A stretch of DNA of 64,000 bases from Fodinibius sediminis (GTDB lineage Bacteria > Bacteroidota > Rhodothermia > Balneolales > Balneolaceae): NCBI RefSeq assembly GCF_900182555.1, contig NZ_FXTH01000012.1, forward strand, positions 1-64,000. Reading direction: 5' to 3'. Shown here piece by piece: positions 26,635-36,630 of the stretch (the stretch's first letter is position 1; each line of letters opens with the position of its first letter). A model generated the notes under the pieces. That model saw only the letters and a program-made list of their open reading frames with translations, did no database searches and was not told where the DNA came from. The position numbers and the translations under genes were made by a program.

Positions 26635-28077
26635 ATGAACCGTTCTGTTAAAACTTCTATTGTACTGGGGGCCTTCATCCTTTTTCTTCCCGGGCTTATG
26701 CTTGCCGGAGATGAAACGGCCCTGGTTTCAGCAGCAGCCCTTGATCCATCCCCGAATAAGAGCTTTGCCGATTTTCTCTGGATTACCATGGCCGGTTTCC
26801 TGGTCTTTTTCATGCAAGCAGGATTTGCTCTTGTTGAAACCGGCTTCACCCGGGCCAAGAATGTTGCCAATATCATGATGAAAAATATGATGGACCTTGC
26901 GCTCGGTTCCATTGTCTTCTGGGCCGTCGGCTTCGCCCTTATGTATGGCACTGACATTTCGGGGCTGTTCGGATTCAGCAATTTTTTTCTTTCCGATGCC
27001 ATAAAATCCGATGGCACCCTTGATGCATGGATGTATGCTGATTGGTTTTTCCAGGCCATGTTTGCCGCCACGGCTGCCACCATCGTTTCCGGCGCCCTGG
27101 CCGAACGGACCACCTTTGCCGGCTATCTTTTAATCACCGTTTGCATCACGGCACTAATCTACCCGGTCGTCGGGCACTGGGTCTGGGGTTCCGGCTGGCT
27201 TGCCGAGCTGGGATTCTATGATTTTGCCGGATCCACGGTTGTTCACGGGGTGGGAGCCTGGGCGGGGCTGGCGGGCACCTATATCCTGGGCCCCCGCATA
27301 GGAAGGTTCTCCAACGGAAAAGTCAATGCGATTGCCGGTCACAGCATGGCCCTTGGTACGCTGGGAATCTTCATTCTGTGGCTTGGCTGGTTTGGTTTCA
27401 ATGCCGGAAGCACGCATGGTGCCGATGTCTCCCTGGCTCGTATTGCCGTCACAACGACTCTTTCCGCCGCTGGGGGTGCCCTGGCAGCGATGATCACCGC
27501 CTGGTCCCGTGTGGGCAAACCCGATCTCGGTTACACGCTCAACGGGGCGCTGGCAGGGCTGGTTGCCATCACGGCCGGGGCTTCCGTTGTTTCCCCTGCT
27601 TCCTCCCTTGTTATCGGCCTGGCAGGCGGCATGATCATGTTCTTCGGAACACGACTGCTCGAGAGGCAAGGTATTGATGATCCGGTAGGGGCCATTCCGG
27701 TACACGGATTTGCGGGAGTGTGGGGCACACTGGCGGTAGCCCTCTTCGCTCAGCCCCCCTACAGCAGCTCATTTACCGGCTTACTGTTCGGTGGATCCGC
27801 TGTTCAGCTTCTGGTTCAGGCCCTGGGAATTGCAGCCATCTTTGCCTGGACCTCCGCCACAACATGGAGCGTATGCAAAATGGCCGACCGTCTTATTGGG
27901 TTGCGTGTATCTGAAGCTGAGGAACTCAACGGTCTTGACCAAAACGAACACGGTACTTCCGCCTATCCCGATTTCTTTGGTGTCAACGATGCCCGTAAAA
28001 TGCTGGATCTCGATCTCGAACAGGAACTTGCACTGGTAAAAGACAAGAAAATCGACATACCGTTGGATCCCCGGTAA
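26635..28077 (+). CDS. amt: ammonium transporter
   Basis: 480 aa Amt/Rh-family channel, above the usual 400-450. A cleavable signal peptide (LGAFILFLPGLMLAG) is followed by 11 predicted membrane helices. Family signatures: GFALVETGFTRAKNVANIMMKN; and the twin pore histidines in YPVVGHWVWGSGWL and IPVHGFAGVWGTL. The C-terminal tail continues about 50 residues past the last helix. No GlnK/PII gene accompanies it in this window, which is unusual, since amt is often paired with glnK. The 218-base upstream region is strongly AT-rich, plausible for a regulated promoter. Confidence 0.96.
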   Translation: MNRSVKTSIVLGAFILFLPGLMLAGDETALVSAAALDPSPNKSFADFLWITMAGFLVFFMQAGFALVETGFTRAKNVANIMMKNMMDLALGSIVFWAVGFALMYGTDISGLFGFSNFFLSDAIKSDGTLDAWMYADWFFQAMFAATAATIVSGALAERTTFAGYLLITVCITALIYPVVGHWVWGSGWLAELGFYDFAGSTVVHGVGAWAGLAGTYILGPRIGRFSNGKVNAIAGHSMALGTLGIFILWLGWFGFNAGSTHGADVSLARIAVTTTLSAAGGALAAMITAWSRVGKPDLGYTLNGALAGLVAITAGASVVSPASSLVIGLAGGMIMFFGTRLLERQGIDDPVGAIPVHGFAGVWGTLAVALFAQPPYSSSFTGLLFGGSAVQLLVQALGIAAIFAWTSATTWSVCKMADRLIGLRVSEAEELNGLDQNEHGTSAYPDFFGVNDARKMLDLDLEQELALVKDKKIDIPLDPR

Positions 28078-28099
28078 TAAGGCAAAACTATACTTTCCT

Positions 28100-28134
28100 G
28101 GCCAGGCTTCTGACAGGGTCTGGCCTACTTTTTT
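28100..28134 (+). terminator. intrinsic terminator between amt and rarA
   Basis: Stem GGCCAG (28100-28105) pairs with CTGGCC (28120-28125), with a 14-nt loop and a downstream TACTTTTTT tract on the plus strand. It lies 23 bases after the amt stop and overlaps the rarA stop codon on the other strand. Confidence 0.65.
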
Positions 28135-29498
28135 CGGCTATTCTCATAAGCTTCTCTGATCTTCTGCAGCCTGGTCCAGAGCTTATTCTCGCGACCGATA
28201 TTCCCCGGTTCATACCAGCTTTTTTCCCGGACCTCTTCCGGCAGATACTGCTGCGGGGCCCAGTGATAATCATGGGAGTGGGGATAGACATAGTCGTCGG
28301 ATGCATTCTCCACCCCCAGGTACCGCGACTGCTTGGAGTTGGCCGTCTTGTCACGAAGATGGGCCGGCACCGGACCAGTACCGTTATTCCGAACTTCACT
28401 CTGAACCGAAAAGATCGCCCCTGTACTGTTGCTTTTGGGAGCAAGGGACAGGTAAATACAAGCATGAGCCAGAAAATAAAGGCCCTCGGGCATTCCGCAC
28501 TTCGTAAAAGCATCGTGTGCTGCATTCACCACCGACAGGGCGTGCGGGTCGGCCAGGCCCACATCCTCGGAAGCCAATATCAGCATTCGCCTGAACAGGA
28601 AGTTCGGGTCTTCCCCTCCCTCCAGCATACTCGCCATCCAGTAAAGAGCCGCATCAGGATCAGATCCGCGCATGGACTTAATAAATGCCGAGGCAAAATG
28701 GTAATGTTCATCCCCGGTCCCGTCGTAGCGTACGCTCCGCTTCTGGATGCACTCTTTTGCGATATCCAAATCGATGCGGATCACACCATCCTCATTGGTA
28801 TCGCTTGATAGCACAGCCACTTCGAGGGCATTCAATGCATTCCTGATGTCACCCGCAGCAAATTCGGCCAGGTGATTCCGGGCCGGCTGGCTGACCTCGA
28901 CTTGCTTTTTTCCCAACCCCCGCTGCTCTTCTGCCAGCGCCCGGTCTATCATCGAAAGCACATGATCCCTGGTCAGATCATAGAGCTCAAAAAGCTGGCA
29001 TCGCGACAACAAGGGACTCACCATCGTATAAAAGGGATTTTCCGTGGTTGCCCCAATCAGCGTGATGACCCCCGACTCCAGGTGTGGAAGCAGGGCATCC
29101 TGCTGGGCCTTGTTCCAGCGATGGATCTCATCCACGAAAAGAATGGTCTTTTGCCCGTTCATCTGTTGAATCTTCTCAGCCTTTGCCACCACCTGTCTCA
29201 GATCCTTGATCCCGTCCAGCACCGCATTAAGCACCACAAACTGGGCATTAATCTCACGGGAGATGACATGAGCAAGTGTAGTCTTGCCCGAACTGGGTGG
29301 TCCATAGAAGATTAGCGATCCGATAACCCCCGACTCAATCATTCGCCGCAGCATCTTGCCTTCCCCCACAATATGCTTCTGTCCCACAAATTCCTCCAGG
29401 GAATGGGGACGCATACGTGTTGCCAGGGGCTCGTGTGGATTCACGTAATCCGCCTTTTGGTCCCGGCCGGTATTCGATTTTTCATTGAATAGATCCAT
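28125..29498 (-). CDS. rarA: replication-associated recombination protein A (AAA ATPase)
   Basis: 457 aa clamp-loader-like AAA+ ATPase (MgsA/RarA, related to human WRNIP1) that acts at stalled replication forks. Walker [12 protein letters not shown] (about residues 76-86), Walker [13 protein letters not shown], sensor 1 GATTENP, then the C-terminal domain ending with the tetramerisation segment, including [13 protein letters not shown]. From the first available ATG the protein would have 28 extra residues of no family character, so the ATG at 29496-29498 is preferred. It is convergent with amt. Confidence 0.93.
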   Translation of the reverse strand: MDLFNEKSNTGRDQKADYVNPHEPLATRMRPHSLEEFVGQKHIVGEGKMLRRMIESGVIGSLIFYGPPSSGKTTLAHVISREINAQFVVLNAVLDGIKDLRQVVAKAEKIQQMNGQKTILFVDEIHRWNKAQQDALLPHLESGVITLIGATTENPFYTMVSPLLSRCQLFELYDLTRDHVLSMIDRALAEEQRGLGKKQVEVSQPARNHLAEFAAGDIRNALNALEVAVLSSDTNEDGVIRIDLDIAKECIQKRSVRYDGTGDEHYHFASAFIKSMRGSDPDAALYWMASMLEGGEDPNFLFRRMLILASEDVGLADPHALSVVNAAHDAFTKCGMPEGLYFLAHACIYLSLAPKSNSTGAIFSVQSEVRNNGTGPVPAHLRDKTANSKQSRYLGVENASDDYVYPHSHDYHWAPQQYLPEEVREKSWYEPGNIGRENKLWTRLQKIREAYENSRKK

Positions 29499-29699
29499 CA
29501 GATGAAACGGGGATTTAGAATTTGAGTTAGATGATCTTTTATTATAACAAAACCCGGGCTGATCATATTCTTGACAGCACACATCTGTACAAAAGTGCTT
29601 TGCACATAATCCGCACGGACGAGTCGGCTAGCCTAAGTATATAGCTGGCACCTGATCACAGAACGGTTTAGCTAGAAAAATAATTCTTCTTTTCCATTA

Positions 29700-31250
29700 C
29701 TATAGCGGCAGGTTGTCATGCTTTTTCTGTGGAATCTGATCCACTTTGTCTTCGCTGATTTCCAGGGCGTGTATCAGCTTCTCCCGCGTCTCACTCGGCA
29801 GGATGACGTTATCAATAAACCCCCGCTCTGCAGCCTTGTAGGGATGGGCAAATTCCTCCTTGTAATATTCGATAAGTTCCTGCTCCCGGGCTTCAGGATC
29901 ATCTGCAGCGGCAATCTCCTTGCGAAATATGATTTCCACAGCTCCCTTGGGGCCCATCACCGCAATTTCTGCTGTGGGCCAGGCTACATTGTAATCGGCA
30001 CGGATATGCTTGGAATTCATCACATCATAGGCTCCGCCATAGGCTTTCCGGGTGATCACCGTCATCTTGGGCACGGTCGCCTCACAGAATGCATAAAGTA
30101 ATTTGGCTCCGTGCTTGATGATCCCCCCCCATTCCTGGTCAGTGCCCGGCAAGAAGCCCGGAACATCCTCAAAGGTAAGGAGGGGAATATTAAAAGCATC
30201 GCAAAAACGGACAAAGCGAGCCCCTTTCAGCGAAGCATCAATATCGAGCACACCGGCCAAGGCCAGCGGTTGATTGGCAACAATTCCCACACTCCGCCCG
30301 TCAATGCGTGCAAAGCCTACCACAATATTTTCTGCATAATGCTCATGTACCTCCATAAAAGAGCCCTTGTCGACAATGCCGGTAATTACATTCTTGATGT
30401 CATACGGCTTGTTGGGACTGTCTGGCACAATATCGTCCAGTTTCTGTGCCTTCGCCGAATCAGGGGCCCTGGGTTCTTTGCGCGGAGCCTTCTCTTCACA
30501 GTTCTGCGGAATATAGGTCAACAGCTCCCGCATCTGCTTCAGACAGATGGCATCATTATCTTCAGAAAAATGCGCAACCCCGGATTTGGTACTGTGTGCA
30601 CTGGCCCCGCCCAGTTCTTCAGAGGTGACCTCCTCATGGGTGACCGTCTTGACCACATTCGGTCCGGTTACGAACATATAGCTGGTATTTTTGACCATAA
30701 AGATAAAATCGGTCAGCGCCGGGCTGTATACCGCTCCGCCCGCACAGGGGCCCATGACAGCCGACAGCTGGGGCACCACACCCGAAGCCATGCTGTTACG
30801 CCAGAATACCTCGGCATACCCTCCCAGCGAAGCCACCCCTTCCTGTATTCGTGCCCCCCCCGAATCGTTCAGCCCGATGATCGGCACCCCGTTTTTCATC
30901 GCCAGGTCCATCACCTTGCAGATCTTCTCGGCATGAGTTTCGGAAAGGGAGCCCCCCATGACCGTAAAATCCTGACTGAAGACATAGATCGGTCGGCCGT
31001 GAATCTTACCAAAGCCCGTCACGACCCCGTCACCAGCAATTTTCTTCTCCTCCAGACCGAATTTTTGGCTCCGGTGGGTCACAAAGGGATCCAACTCCTC
31101 GAACGTGCCTTCATCCAAAAGCAAATCGATACGCTCACGGGCGGTGAGCTTGCCCTTGTCATGCTGCTTCTGAATCCGTTTTTCCCCGCCCCCTTTCTGG
31201 GCATTTTTCCGTTTTTGCTGCAGCCGTTCCACCTTGTTATCCGAAGCCAT
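29700..31250 (-). CDS. pccB: acyl-CoA carboxylase carboxyltransferase (beta) subunit, propionyl-CoA type
   Basis: 516 aa biotin-dependent carboxyltransferase, probably the beta subunit of propionyl-CoA carboxylase, which forms methylmalonyl-CoA. Both crotonase-like halves are seen: [20 protein letters not shown] (oxyanion hole 1, about residues 114-133), [20 protein letters not shown], and later [28 protein letters not shown] and [16 protein letters not shown]. The biotin-carrying alpha subunit is not in the window, so the assignment of substrate (propionyl or acetyl) rests on family and on methylmalonyl-CoA epimerase at 47.4 kb. It lies 20 bases downstream of the acidic protein gene, probably in one operon. 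Confidence 0.92.
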   Translation of the reverse strand: MASDNKVERLQQKRKNAQKGGGEKRIQKQHDKGKLTARERIDLLLDEGTFEELDPFVTHRSQKFGLEEKKIAGDGVVTGFGKIHGRPIYVFSQDFTVMGGSLSETHAEKICKVMDLAMKNGVPIIGLNDSGGARIQEGVASLGGYAEVFWRNSMASGVVPQLSAVMGPCAGGAVYSPALTDFIFMVKNTSYMFVTGPNVVKTVTHEEVTSEELGGASAHSTKSGVAHFSEDNDAICLKQMRELLTYIPQNCEEKAPRKEPRAPDSAKAQKLDDIVPDSPNKPYDIKNVITGIVDKGSFMEVHEHYAENIVVGFARIDGRSVGIVANQPLALAGVLDIDASLKGARFVRFCDAFNIPLLTFEDVPGFLPGTDQEWGGIIKHGAKLLYAFCEATVPKMTVITRKAYGGAYDVMNSKHIRADYNVAWPTAEIAVMGPKGAVEIIFRKEIAAADDPEAREQELIEYYKEEFAHPYKAAERGFIDNVILPSETREKLIHALEISEDKVDQIPQKKHDNLPL

Positions 31251-31270
31251 TAAACACCCTGTTTTTAGTT

Positions 31271-32908
31271 TTATTTTTTTGAAAAATAGTTATGCAGTTC
31301 ATCCGTAAAATCGATAGCCGACTCGGAGTACATATCAACCATATTGCGCTGAAAGACCTCCCGCTGAATGTACCGGCTGGCTCCCCGCCAATTACTCAGC
31401 ATTGCAATCTCCTGAATTGCCTCCTCATAGGCACGTTCCGACCCCCCGAAGAGATCTTCAATAAACCGGCTGCGTTCCATTGAAAGCTGTTCTTTCAGCT
31501 CCGCAACTTCAGGAGGTGTTTCGGATTGCCCCTCCTCGGTCACATCAACCATTGGTGTTTCATCGTCCGTGCCTTCTTCTGATTCAATTTCGGATTCCTC
31601 CTGACTTTCCCCCAAATGCAGCAGCAGCTCGTCTTCCTGCTGCTGTTCCGATTCCAGGGCCTGCTTTTCTTCTTCATTCATAAAATTCATCCAGATGGGC
31701 CGGTCTTCATCCTCAGTCTCTTCCGACCACTCACGCTCATGAGAAAATTCTTCTTCGGCATGCTCATCTTCTTCGACCACTTCCTCCGGCCCTTCATCCG
31801 ACGGAGGCTCTTCCCCCCCTTGAAAAGCAAGCGGTTCCTCCTCCCGGTTGTAAATAGCATTCAGCGAATGATCCCCCCCGTTTCGAGACGGCTCGGACGT
31901 TGACAAGCTGGCCCAGTCTTCCCCGTGTTCGGGTTCCTCTTCAGACGACACGGGCTCTTCTTTCGGTTCCTGGTCAGGAACCTCGCCGATGACCTCTGGA
32001 TACGCCTGTTCCGGTACTTCAACATCCCCTGACTCCTCTGCCTCATCATCATCGGATTCTCCTACCTCCCTTTGACCGGTCAATGCGCTGCCTGCCGGAT
32101 CCCCCACACGAGACCGATCAGCTGGCGCCTTGGGTTCTTCTCCCGTCTCCAGGACCGTGGGCTCCGGCACTTCTTTCCTCGTCGCCACGGTATCAGGAGC
32201 AGATAATACTTCTATGAATTCAGCCCGTGTCAATGCCCTGTCCATCTGATCGAAGGTCTCAGCAAGCCTCTCCCGTTTCTTGTCCTCAAAAAACAGGCGC
32301 AACATGCTGGGATCAATTTCGCCCCCCGACAAGTTAAACAGTGGATCAAGCATCTGGGCCCAATTCAGGGGGGAGTAACTGTCGGTCAGGCGCTCATCAG
32401 CACGCCGGATCAGTTCTTCACATCGGTGCCTGGACAATCTGTCAAGCCCTTTCTTCTGCATGTAGCGAGGAACCAGCGTAGCAAAGTGGGGGTAGACCAC
32501 AACGGCCTTGATGCGCTCACACAGCTGTTCGTACGCAAGCGTGTCGTCATTGCCGAAGATGACATCCGGGATATTCTCCCTGGGCTGCACCAGCATATCC
32601 AGCGTATCTTCCACGGACGTCTCGATAACCGCCTTGGCATAGCTGGCCGGCAACCGTGCTTCGGCCCGAATAGCCTGAACAAACTGCTGCCAGGCCTCCA
32701 GTACGGCCTCCGACTCGGTATTGGCCCAGTCGGTCTTGGGCAGGATCATGGACTCGGCCAGGTTGCGTTCCAGCTCTACCTGGATCCGCTGGACAATAAA
32801 AGGGGGAAAACCCCAGGCGTGAAGATCGTCCAGCCGATAATACTCTTGCTCTTCCGGCAAAAGATCGATCAGTTTTTTTGTGGTCTTTTGGATGGTCTGG
32901 TTCATCAT
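31271..32908 (-). CDS. very acidic protein of unknown function upstream of pccB
   Basis: 545 aa from the ATG at 32906-32908 (a second ATG lies at 32903-32905). I recognise no family. The N-terminal 270 residues look folded and helical (SKWVP-like motifs absent; [35 protein letters not shown]). The middle, roughly 280-470, is low-complexity and very rich in Glu, Asp and Ser ([26 protein letters not shown]), so probably disordered. The last 75 residues are again helical ([20 protein letters not shown], ending [13 protein letters not shown]). It is 20 bases upstream of pccB on the same strand. A role as scaffold or regulator is only a guess. Confidence 0.75.
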   Translation of the reverse strand: MMNQTIQKTTKKLIDLLPEEQEYYRLDDLHAWGFPPFIVQRIQVELERNLAESMILPKTDWANTESEAVLEAWQQFVQAIRAEARLPASYAKAVIETSVEDTLDMLVQPRENIPDVIFGNDDTLAYEQLCERIKAVVVYPHFATLVPRYMQKKGLDRLSRHRCEELIRRADERLTDSYSPLNWAQMLDPLFNLSGGEIDPSMLRLFFEDKKRERLAETFDQMDRALTRAEFIEVLSAPDTVATRKEVPEPTVLETGEEPKAPADRSRVGDPAGSALTGQREVGESDDDEAEESGDVEVPEQAYPEVIGEVPDQEPKEEPVSSEEEPEHGEDWASLSTSEPSRNGGDHSLNAIYNREEEPLAFQGGEEPPSDEGPEEVVEEDEHAEEEFSHEREWSEETEDEDRPIWMNFMNEEEKQALESEQQQEDELLLHLGESQEESEIESEEGTDDETPMVDVTEEGQSETPPEVAELKEQLSMERSRFIEDLFGGSERAYEEAIQEIAMLSNWRGASRYIQREVFQRNMVDMYSESAIDFTDELHNYFSKK

Positions 32909-33130
32909 TTTTCGGAGAAATATATTGTCTGCCTTTCGTCTATACAACCAAAGAATATACAATATGTTAAATACTATGAATCTTATGAAATATGTATTGC
33001 CACCGACGCTGCCCCGGTCGCAGTACTCTTCCAAACAAAATGGATACGAGGCATGAAATTAGTTGAAAATTTCATAGTTTAACGGCCGGTTTATTGTTCG
33101 CGGTCTGGACACCACATTCTATCTTTGGTT

Positions 33131-33760
33131 ATGATTACGCTACAAGTTAAACGGCTAAAAAAGTCTTTTGGTCCAAAAAATATTTTCCGTGACCTCACTC
33201 TTGAGCATTCCGGCAGCGCCCTGGGCATTGCGGGGTCAAACGGTTCGGGAAAATCAACCTTGTTGAAATGCCTGTCCGGTCTTCTCCCGCCCACCGGTGG
33301 TACCATTTACTGGATCAAAGGGGAAGAGCAACTGCCACCGGGAAAGGTCCGCAAGCGGATGGGCTATGCCGCACCCTATATCAACCTTTACGACGAGCTC
33401 AGCAGTATTGAAAACCTCCAGTTCCTGGCCAAAGTGCGGCGACAGCCCGCAGCCGACCAGCAGATCAAAGAGTGGATTCAGAGAGTTGGACTGGAATCAG
33501 CGGCCCTGCAGCCCTACGGCAAGCTCTCCACGGGACAGCAGCAGCGGCTGCGCCTGGCTTCGGCTCTCTTTCATCAGCCGGATATTCTTCTACTGGACGA
33601 ACCGGGCTCTAATCTGGATGAAGCCGGCCAACGCCTGGTCACCGATATCGCCGCCGACTTTCAGGCAAACGACAAGCTGCTGGTGCTGGCCTCCAACAGC
33701 CGGCAGGAACTGGCCCTCTGCGAAAAAGTATACTCTGTCGAAAAGCAGACGTTCCTCTGA
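33131..33760 (+). CDS. ABC transporter ATP-binding protein, CcmA-like
   Basis: About 209 aa ATPase subunit. Walker A AGSNGSGKST (near residues 34-43), the signature KLSTGQQQRLRLA, and Walker B ILLLDEPGSNLD are intact. The compact size and the style of the N-terminus resemble CcmA of the cytochrome c maturation heme exporter, but no ccmB, ccmC or other permease gene is adjacent. It may serve a membrane partner encoded elsewhere. A TTG two codons upstream is an alternative start. The gene is convergent with the small Cys-rich gene at 33769-33939. Confidence 0.85.
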   Translation: MITLQVKRLKKSFGPKNIFRDLTLEHSGSALGIAGSNGSGKSTLLKCLSGLLPPTGGTIYWIKGEEQLPPGKVRKRMGYAAPYINLYDELSSIENLQFLAKVRRQPAADQQIKEWIQRVGLESAALQPYGKLSTGQQQRLRLASALFHQPDILLLDEPGSNLDEAGQRLVTDIAADFQANDKLLVLASNSRQELALCEKVYSVEKQTFL

Positions 33761-33768
33761 GTGAGCAT

Positions 33769-33939
33769 TTAATCCATCCGGCAGGTTTCTCCCCGGCAGC
33801 ACTCCTCGACGTTGATACCGCACCGGGCACACTGCCCATGGCCATGCACCCAGACCAGGGGAGCCTTGGTACCACAATACACGCAGCGGCGCCCGGCTGC
33901 CTCCTCATTGCTGGCGGATTCTTTCGGGTGTGTATTCAT
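33769..33939 (-). CDS. small cysteine-rich protein, probable zinc ribbon
   Basis: 56 aa. Two pairs of cysteines (RRCVYCGTK and GQCARCGIN), spaced by 16 residues, form a classical zinc-ribbon knuckle, and a third group at the C-terminus (EECCRGETCRMD) adds four more cysteines or potential ligands. There is no membrane segment or signal peptide. The tail suggests a metal- or redox-active site, but the function is unknown. The ATG at 33937-33939 was chosen since upstream codons have no hydrophobic or conserved character. Confidence 0.6.
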   Translation of the reverse strand: MNTHPKESASNEEAAGRRCVYCGTKAPLVWVHGHGQCARCGINVEECCRGETCRMD

Positions 33940-34030
33940 AGTATAGTGATGGTTCTGTTTGTGGTTTTGCAACAACAAAGCATATCCTCATGCCCTCAAT
34001 CTAGTGCTGAGATGACCGGAATACCGCCGT

Positions 34031-34405
34031 TTAAAGCGCTATATCATCACGAATCAGCAGCAGGATGGCCCGGTGGGGACATATGAGATATTTCTCATTT
34101 TCAAACTCGATCTCGTGGGTCTGGTCCTTCAAAAAGATCGCCAGGTCTCCTTCCTCCGCCTGCATTCCGATATATTTCGTCTCACTGGTATTTTCTTTCC
34201 AGGATTCATCAATTTCATTGGAGGGGATAGGATACCCCGGCCCGGTTTTAACCACGTAGCCACTGTGTATATCCTCTTTTTCCTTGACGGTTGCCGGCAA
34301 CACAAGACCGCTTTTGGTCCGCGTCTCCATATCCCGCGGCTTGATAAGCACACGGTCTCCGACAACAATGAATTTATCTACAGAATTAAGATATTCTTGA
34401 ATCAT
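34031..34405 (-). CDS. GroES-like co-chaperonin family protein
   Basis: 124 aa. The beginning FIVVGDRVLIKPRDMETRTKSGLVLP matches the chaperonin-10 fold, including GDRVLIKP and the T-x-x-G-[IL]-[VF]-L-P strand with the Gly after the mobile loop position (SGLVLPATVKEKE). The middle GYVVKTGPGYPIP and the end YLICPHRAILLLI fit the beta-barrel. It is longer than GroES (about 95 aa), with about 25 extra residues between the strands, and no groEL is adjacent. It is thus probably a specialised paralogue rather than the housekeeping GroES. Confidence 0.8.
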   Translation of the reverse strand: MIQEYLNSVDKFIVVGDRVLIKPRDMETRTKSGLVLPATVKEKEDIHSGYVVKTGPGYPIPSNEIDESWKENTSETKYIGMQAEEGDLAIFLKDQTHEIEFENEKYLICPHRAILLLIRDDIAL

Positions 34406-34598
34406 TCGTCCTACGATTTCGTGATATAGTTAACTGACGTTATGCAAAAACGGCTTTCTCCATCTGAAGTATCCTGCTTCGTAAATCGGCAAGACATACA
34501 ACCATTTTTGGGTAATTTCCGTTGATATACAATGTTATAAATTAACTTCTTTACTGCTTAATTCGAATAACAATTTCAGCTAAAAATAGAACGCCTGT

Positions 34599-35431
34599 AT
34601 GGATTTGTCCAACAAGCTATGTGTTGTATCCGGGGCCAGCTCCGGATTTCGAAAAGAGATTGTTCGTGCATTTGCCCGCCAGGGAGCTTATACACTGATG
34701 CTGTGCCGTAACAAGCAGCATGTCCTGCAGGCCATGCAAGGGATACCGGTCACGACGGACTTCAAATTGTCTTTGCTGACCTGAGCTTGCAGTATGATAT
34801 CCGCAGGGCGGCAACATAGATTACCGGAGATTTTAATCATATAAATGTCCTAGTGAACAACATCGGCTTTATTCCCCAACGGCGGGAAGAAAGCCCGGAA
34901 GGCATCGAAAAAAACCTGGCCATCCATCATTTGGCTCCCTTTCTGTTAACAAATATAATTACCAAACATCTCCGGCGGGCGGACACTGCCCGGCTTGTAA
35001 CCCTCTCTTCCGAAGCTCACGGGCTGGGTGCCCGATTTTTTGACTTGAATAATCTGTAGATTGGAAAAGGAATTACCGCAATGAACGCATATGGATTTTC
35101 CAACCTCTGTAATATCATGTTTACCCATGAATTGGCCAAACGACTGCAGGATACCACCGTCAACTGCCTGCACCCGCTGATCATTAGCACTAACTTGCCG
35201 AAGACGCCGGCTGGCCGACGCGGCTATGCTACATGCTCAGTGGTCCTTTATGGATTCCCACCACAGAAGGCAGACACTGCAGTCTGCCTCGCTGCCTCCG
35301 ACCAGGTCGCCAATATCAGCGGCCAATATTTCAAGGACCGCAAACCCAAAGCACCCGCAGCGATAGCATTCCAGGATGTATTGACAAAAAAAATGTGGAC
35401 AATAAGTGAGGAACTGCCGTCTCTATCGTAA
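34599..35431 (+). pseudogene. decayed short-chain dehydrogenase/reductase gene
   Basis: Three separate reading frames carry pieces of one SDR protein: the Rossmann start LCVVSGASSGFRKEIVRAFARQG at 34599-34784, then NVLVNNIGFIPQRREESPEGIE near 34845-34910, then AYGFSNLCNIMFTHELAKR near 35087-35140 and the C-terminal GQYFKDRKPKAPAAIAFQD. A frameshift lies between 34735 and 34784. TAG stops interrupt the frame at 34817-34819 and at 35057-35059. The catalytic YxxxK is altered (YGFSN). The 35200-35270 segment is out of step with family members, suggesting a deletion. The whole resembles retinol-dehydrogenase-like SDRs. A sequencing error could explain one lesion but hardly all. Confidence 0.85.
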
Positions 35432-35926
35432 TACAAAAAAGCGTTTCATGCGAACTTTACGCGACCGCCAGATAAGATTGTTTAGCTGTTCATCATTGAT
35501 GGGCGTAAATTTGCCCGCCACGGGCTCTTCCTTCCTGGACGGAAGTTCAACCTCCCCCATATTCAGGTGATTCAGAAAAAGCTTCAGCTGCCCCCTCAGA
35601 TAATCCGAATAATTTTTTTCAAGCACCTTGATAATCTGGGGCCACAGCGAGGTATAGGCTGACCACTCAATGCCCAATCCTTGGGCGTTTTCAGGTACGT
35701 CCTCGGTCAGGCAAATATCCAGGCATTCTTCCACATCCTTGGGCAGGGGTTCGTGTCGCAATAACTTGGGGCCGAGCGTCTCACCATCCGAAAGCGGGAA
35801 AAAACTTTTCCACATCTGGTTGGTGTAGGGGTGATGATAATACACTTCAAGCTTCTTGCTGTCTTTGCGAAGCTGCTTCATTTCCCTAATAAGATCGTAT
35901 TGTTTATTGGTATCAATTATGTACAT
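35423..35926 (-). CDS. conserved-looking hypothetical protein
   Basis: 167 aa cytosolic protein with no signal peptide or membrane helix; no family recognised. Composition is mixed charged, with many Lys, Arg and Glu, and several aromatic residues in EVYYHHPYTNQMWKSFFPL. It ends in a basic tail (WRSRKVRMKRFFVLR). Codon use is normal for the region. The last 9 bases overlap the end of the SDR pseudogene on the other strand. Confidence 0.6.
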   Translation of the reverse strand: MYIIDTNKQYDLIREMKQLRKDSKKLEVYYHHPYTNQMWKSFFPLSDGETLGPKLLRHEPLPKDVEECLDICLTEDVPENAQGLGIEWSAYTSLWPQIIKVLEKNYSDYLRGQLKLFLNHLNMGEVELPSRKEEPVAGKFTPINDEQLNNLIWRSRKVRMKRFFVLR

Positions 35927-36100
35927 AATGCTAATCCTTTTCTCACCTTTTCAATCTGCATGGCATTTTCCGCCAGCAGGTATAACAAATAATCTCTCCA
36001 TTCCGGTACTTCCCATACCAGATATTACCTGCCTGTACCTACCTTTTATAAGTCAGACAGCTTTAAATTGTTCCCTTTTCAGGTAGACGCCTGATTACGA

Positions 36101-36262
36101 CTACGGGCGACCCCGTCCAAAGATAAGCGAAAGCACAAATAACACCAGGAAGATATAAAAAAGAATTTCTGCAATACCGGCAGCGGCACCGGCAATTCCT
36201 CCGAATCCCAGCACTGCAGCAATAATGGCAATCACTAAGAAAGTAATAGTCCAGCGTAACAT
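36101..36262 (-). CDS. DUF1328-family small membrane protein
   Basis: 53 aa: [20 protein letters not shown] then a glycine/alanine-rich turn ([12 protein letters not shown]) and a second helix. This exact layout is DUF1328 (E. coli YtjA), a two-helix inner-membrane protein often tied to stress. The start is fixed by a strong GGAGG ribosome binding site 6 bases before the ATG. It lies 12 bases past the next small membrane protein gene's stop, so the two probably share a transcript. Confidence 0.85.
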   Translation of the reverse strand: MLRWTITFLVIAIIAAVLGFGGIAGAAAGIAEILFYIFLVLFVLSLIFGRGRP

Positions 36263-36274
36263 AATGACCTCCGC

Positions 36275-36478
36275 TTATTTATTTTTGGCAGCGAATGCGA
36301 TTAAAATTCCTGCAACCAGGACAATCCCAGAAATAATCATCGCTGTAGGATCACCCTGGCTGACAGTTACGTCAACGCCCAGGGCACTCACATGCTCGGT
36401 ACTGTTAGCATAGTTGATCCCGGTATAGATAAGTCCAATTAATCCGCCAATTGCAATGATATATCCCAGTTTCTTCAT
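36275..36478 (-). CDS. DUF3185-like small membrane protein
   Basis: 67 aa with two hydrophobic helices (YIIAIGGLIGLIYTGINYA and ISGIVLVAGILIAFAA) joined by a polar loop. It resembles DUF3185, small bacterial membrane proteins of unknown role. The ATG at 36476-36478 has a GGAG ribosome binding site 5 bases upstream; a GTG two codons earlier is less likely. It is upstream of the DUF1328 gene in the same direction. Confidence 0.65.
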   Translation of the reverse strand: MKKLGYIIAIGGLIGLIYTGINYANSTEHVSALGVDVTVSQGDPTAMIISGIVLVAGILIAFAAKNK

Positions 36479-36630
36479 GTGCACTCCGATTATTTGGTTA
36501 GAAGATTGTATGTATAATAATCACTTTTGTTCCAGATAAAAAAGAAATAATAACAGAAGCTTACTACAGCTCTGTTCACCCCCTGCTAACCAGAAGCCTT
36601 AAGCACGGATCGATGACATTACAAAACTCC

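Noticed and set aside
30111-31253. 380-codon plus-strand frame opposite pccB
   Set aside because: Antisense to a conserved carboxyltransferase; no recognisable domain.
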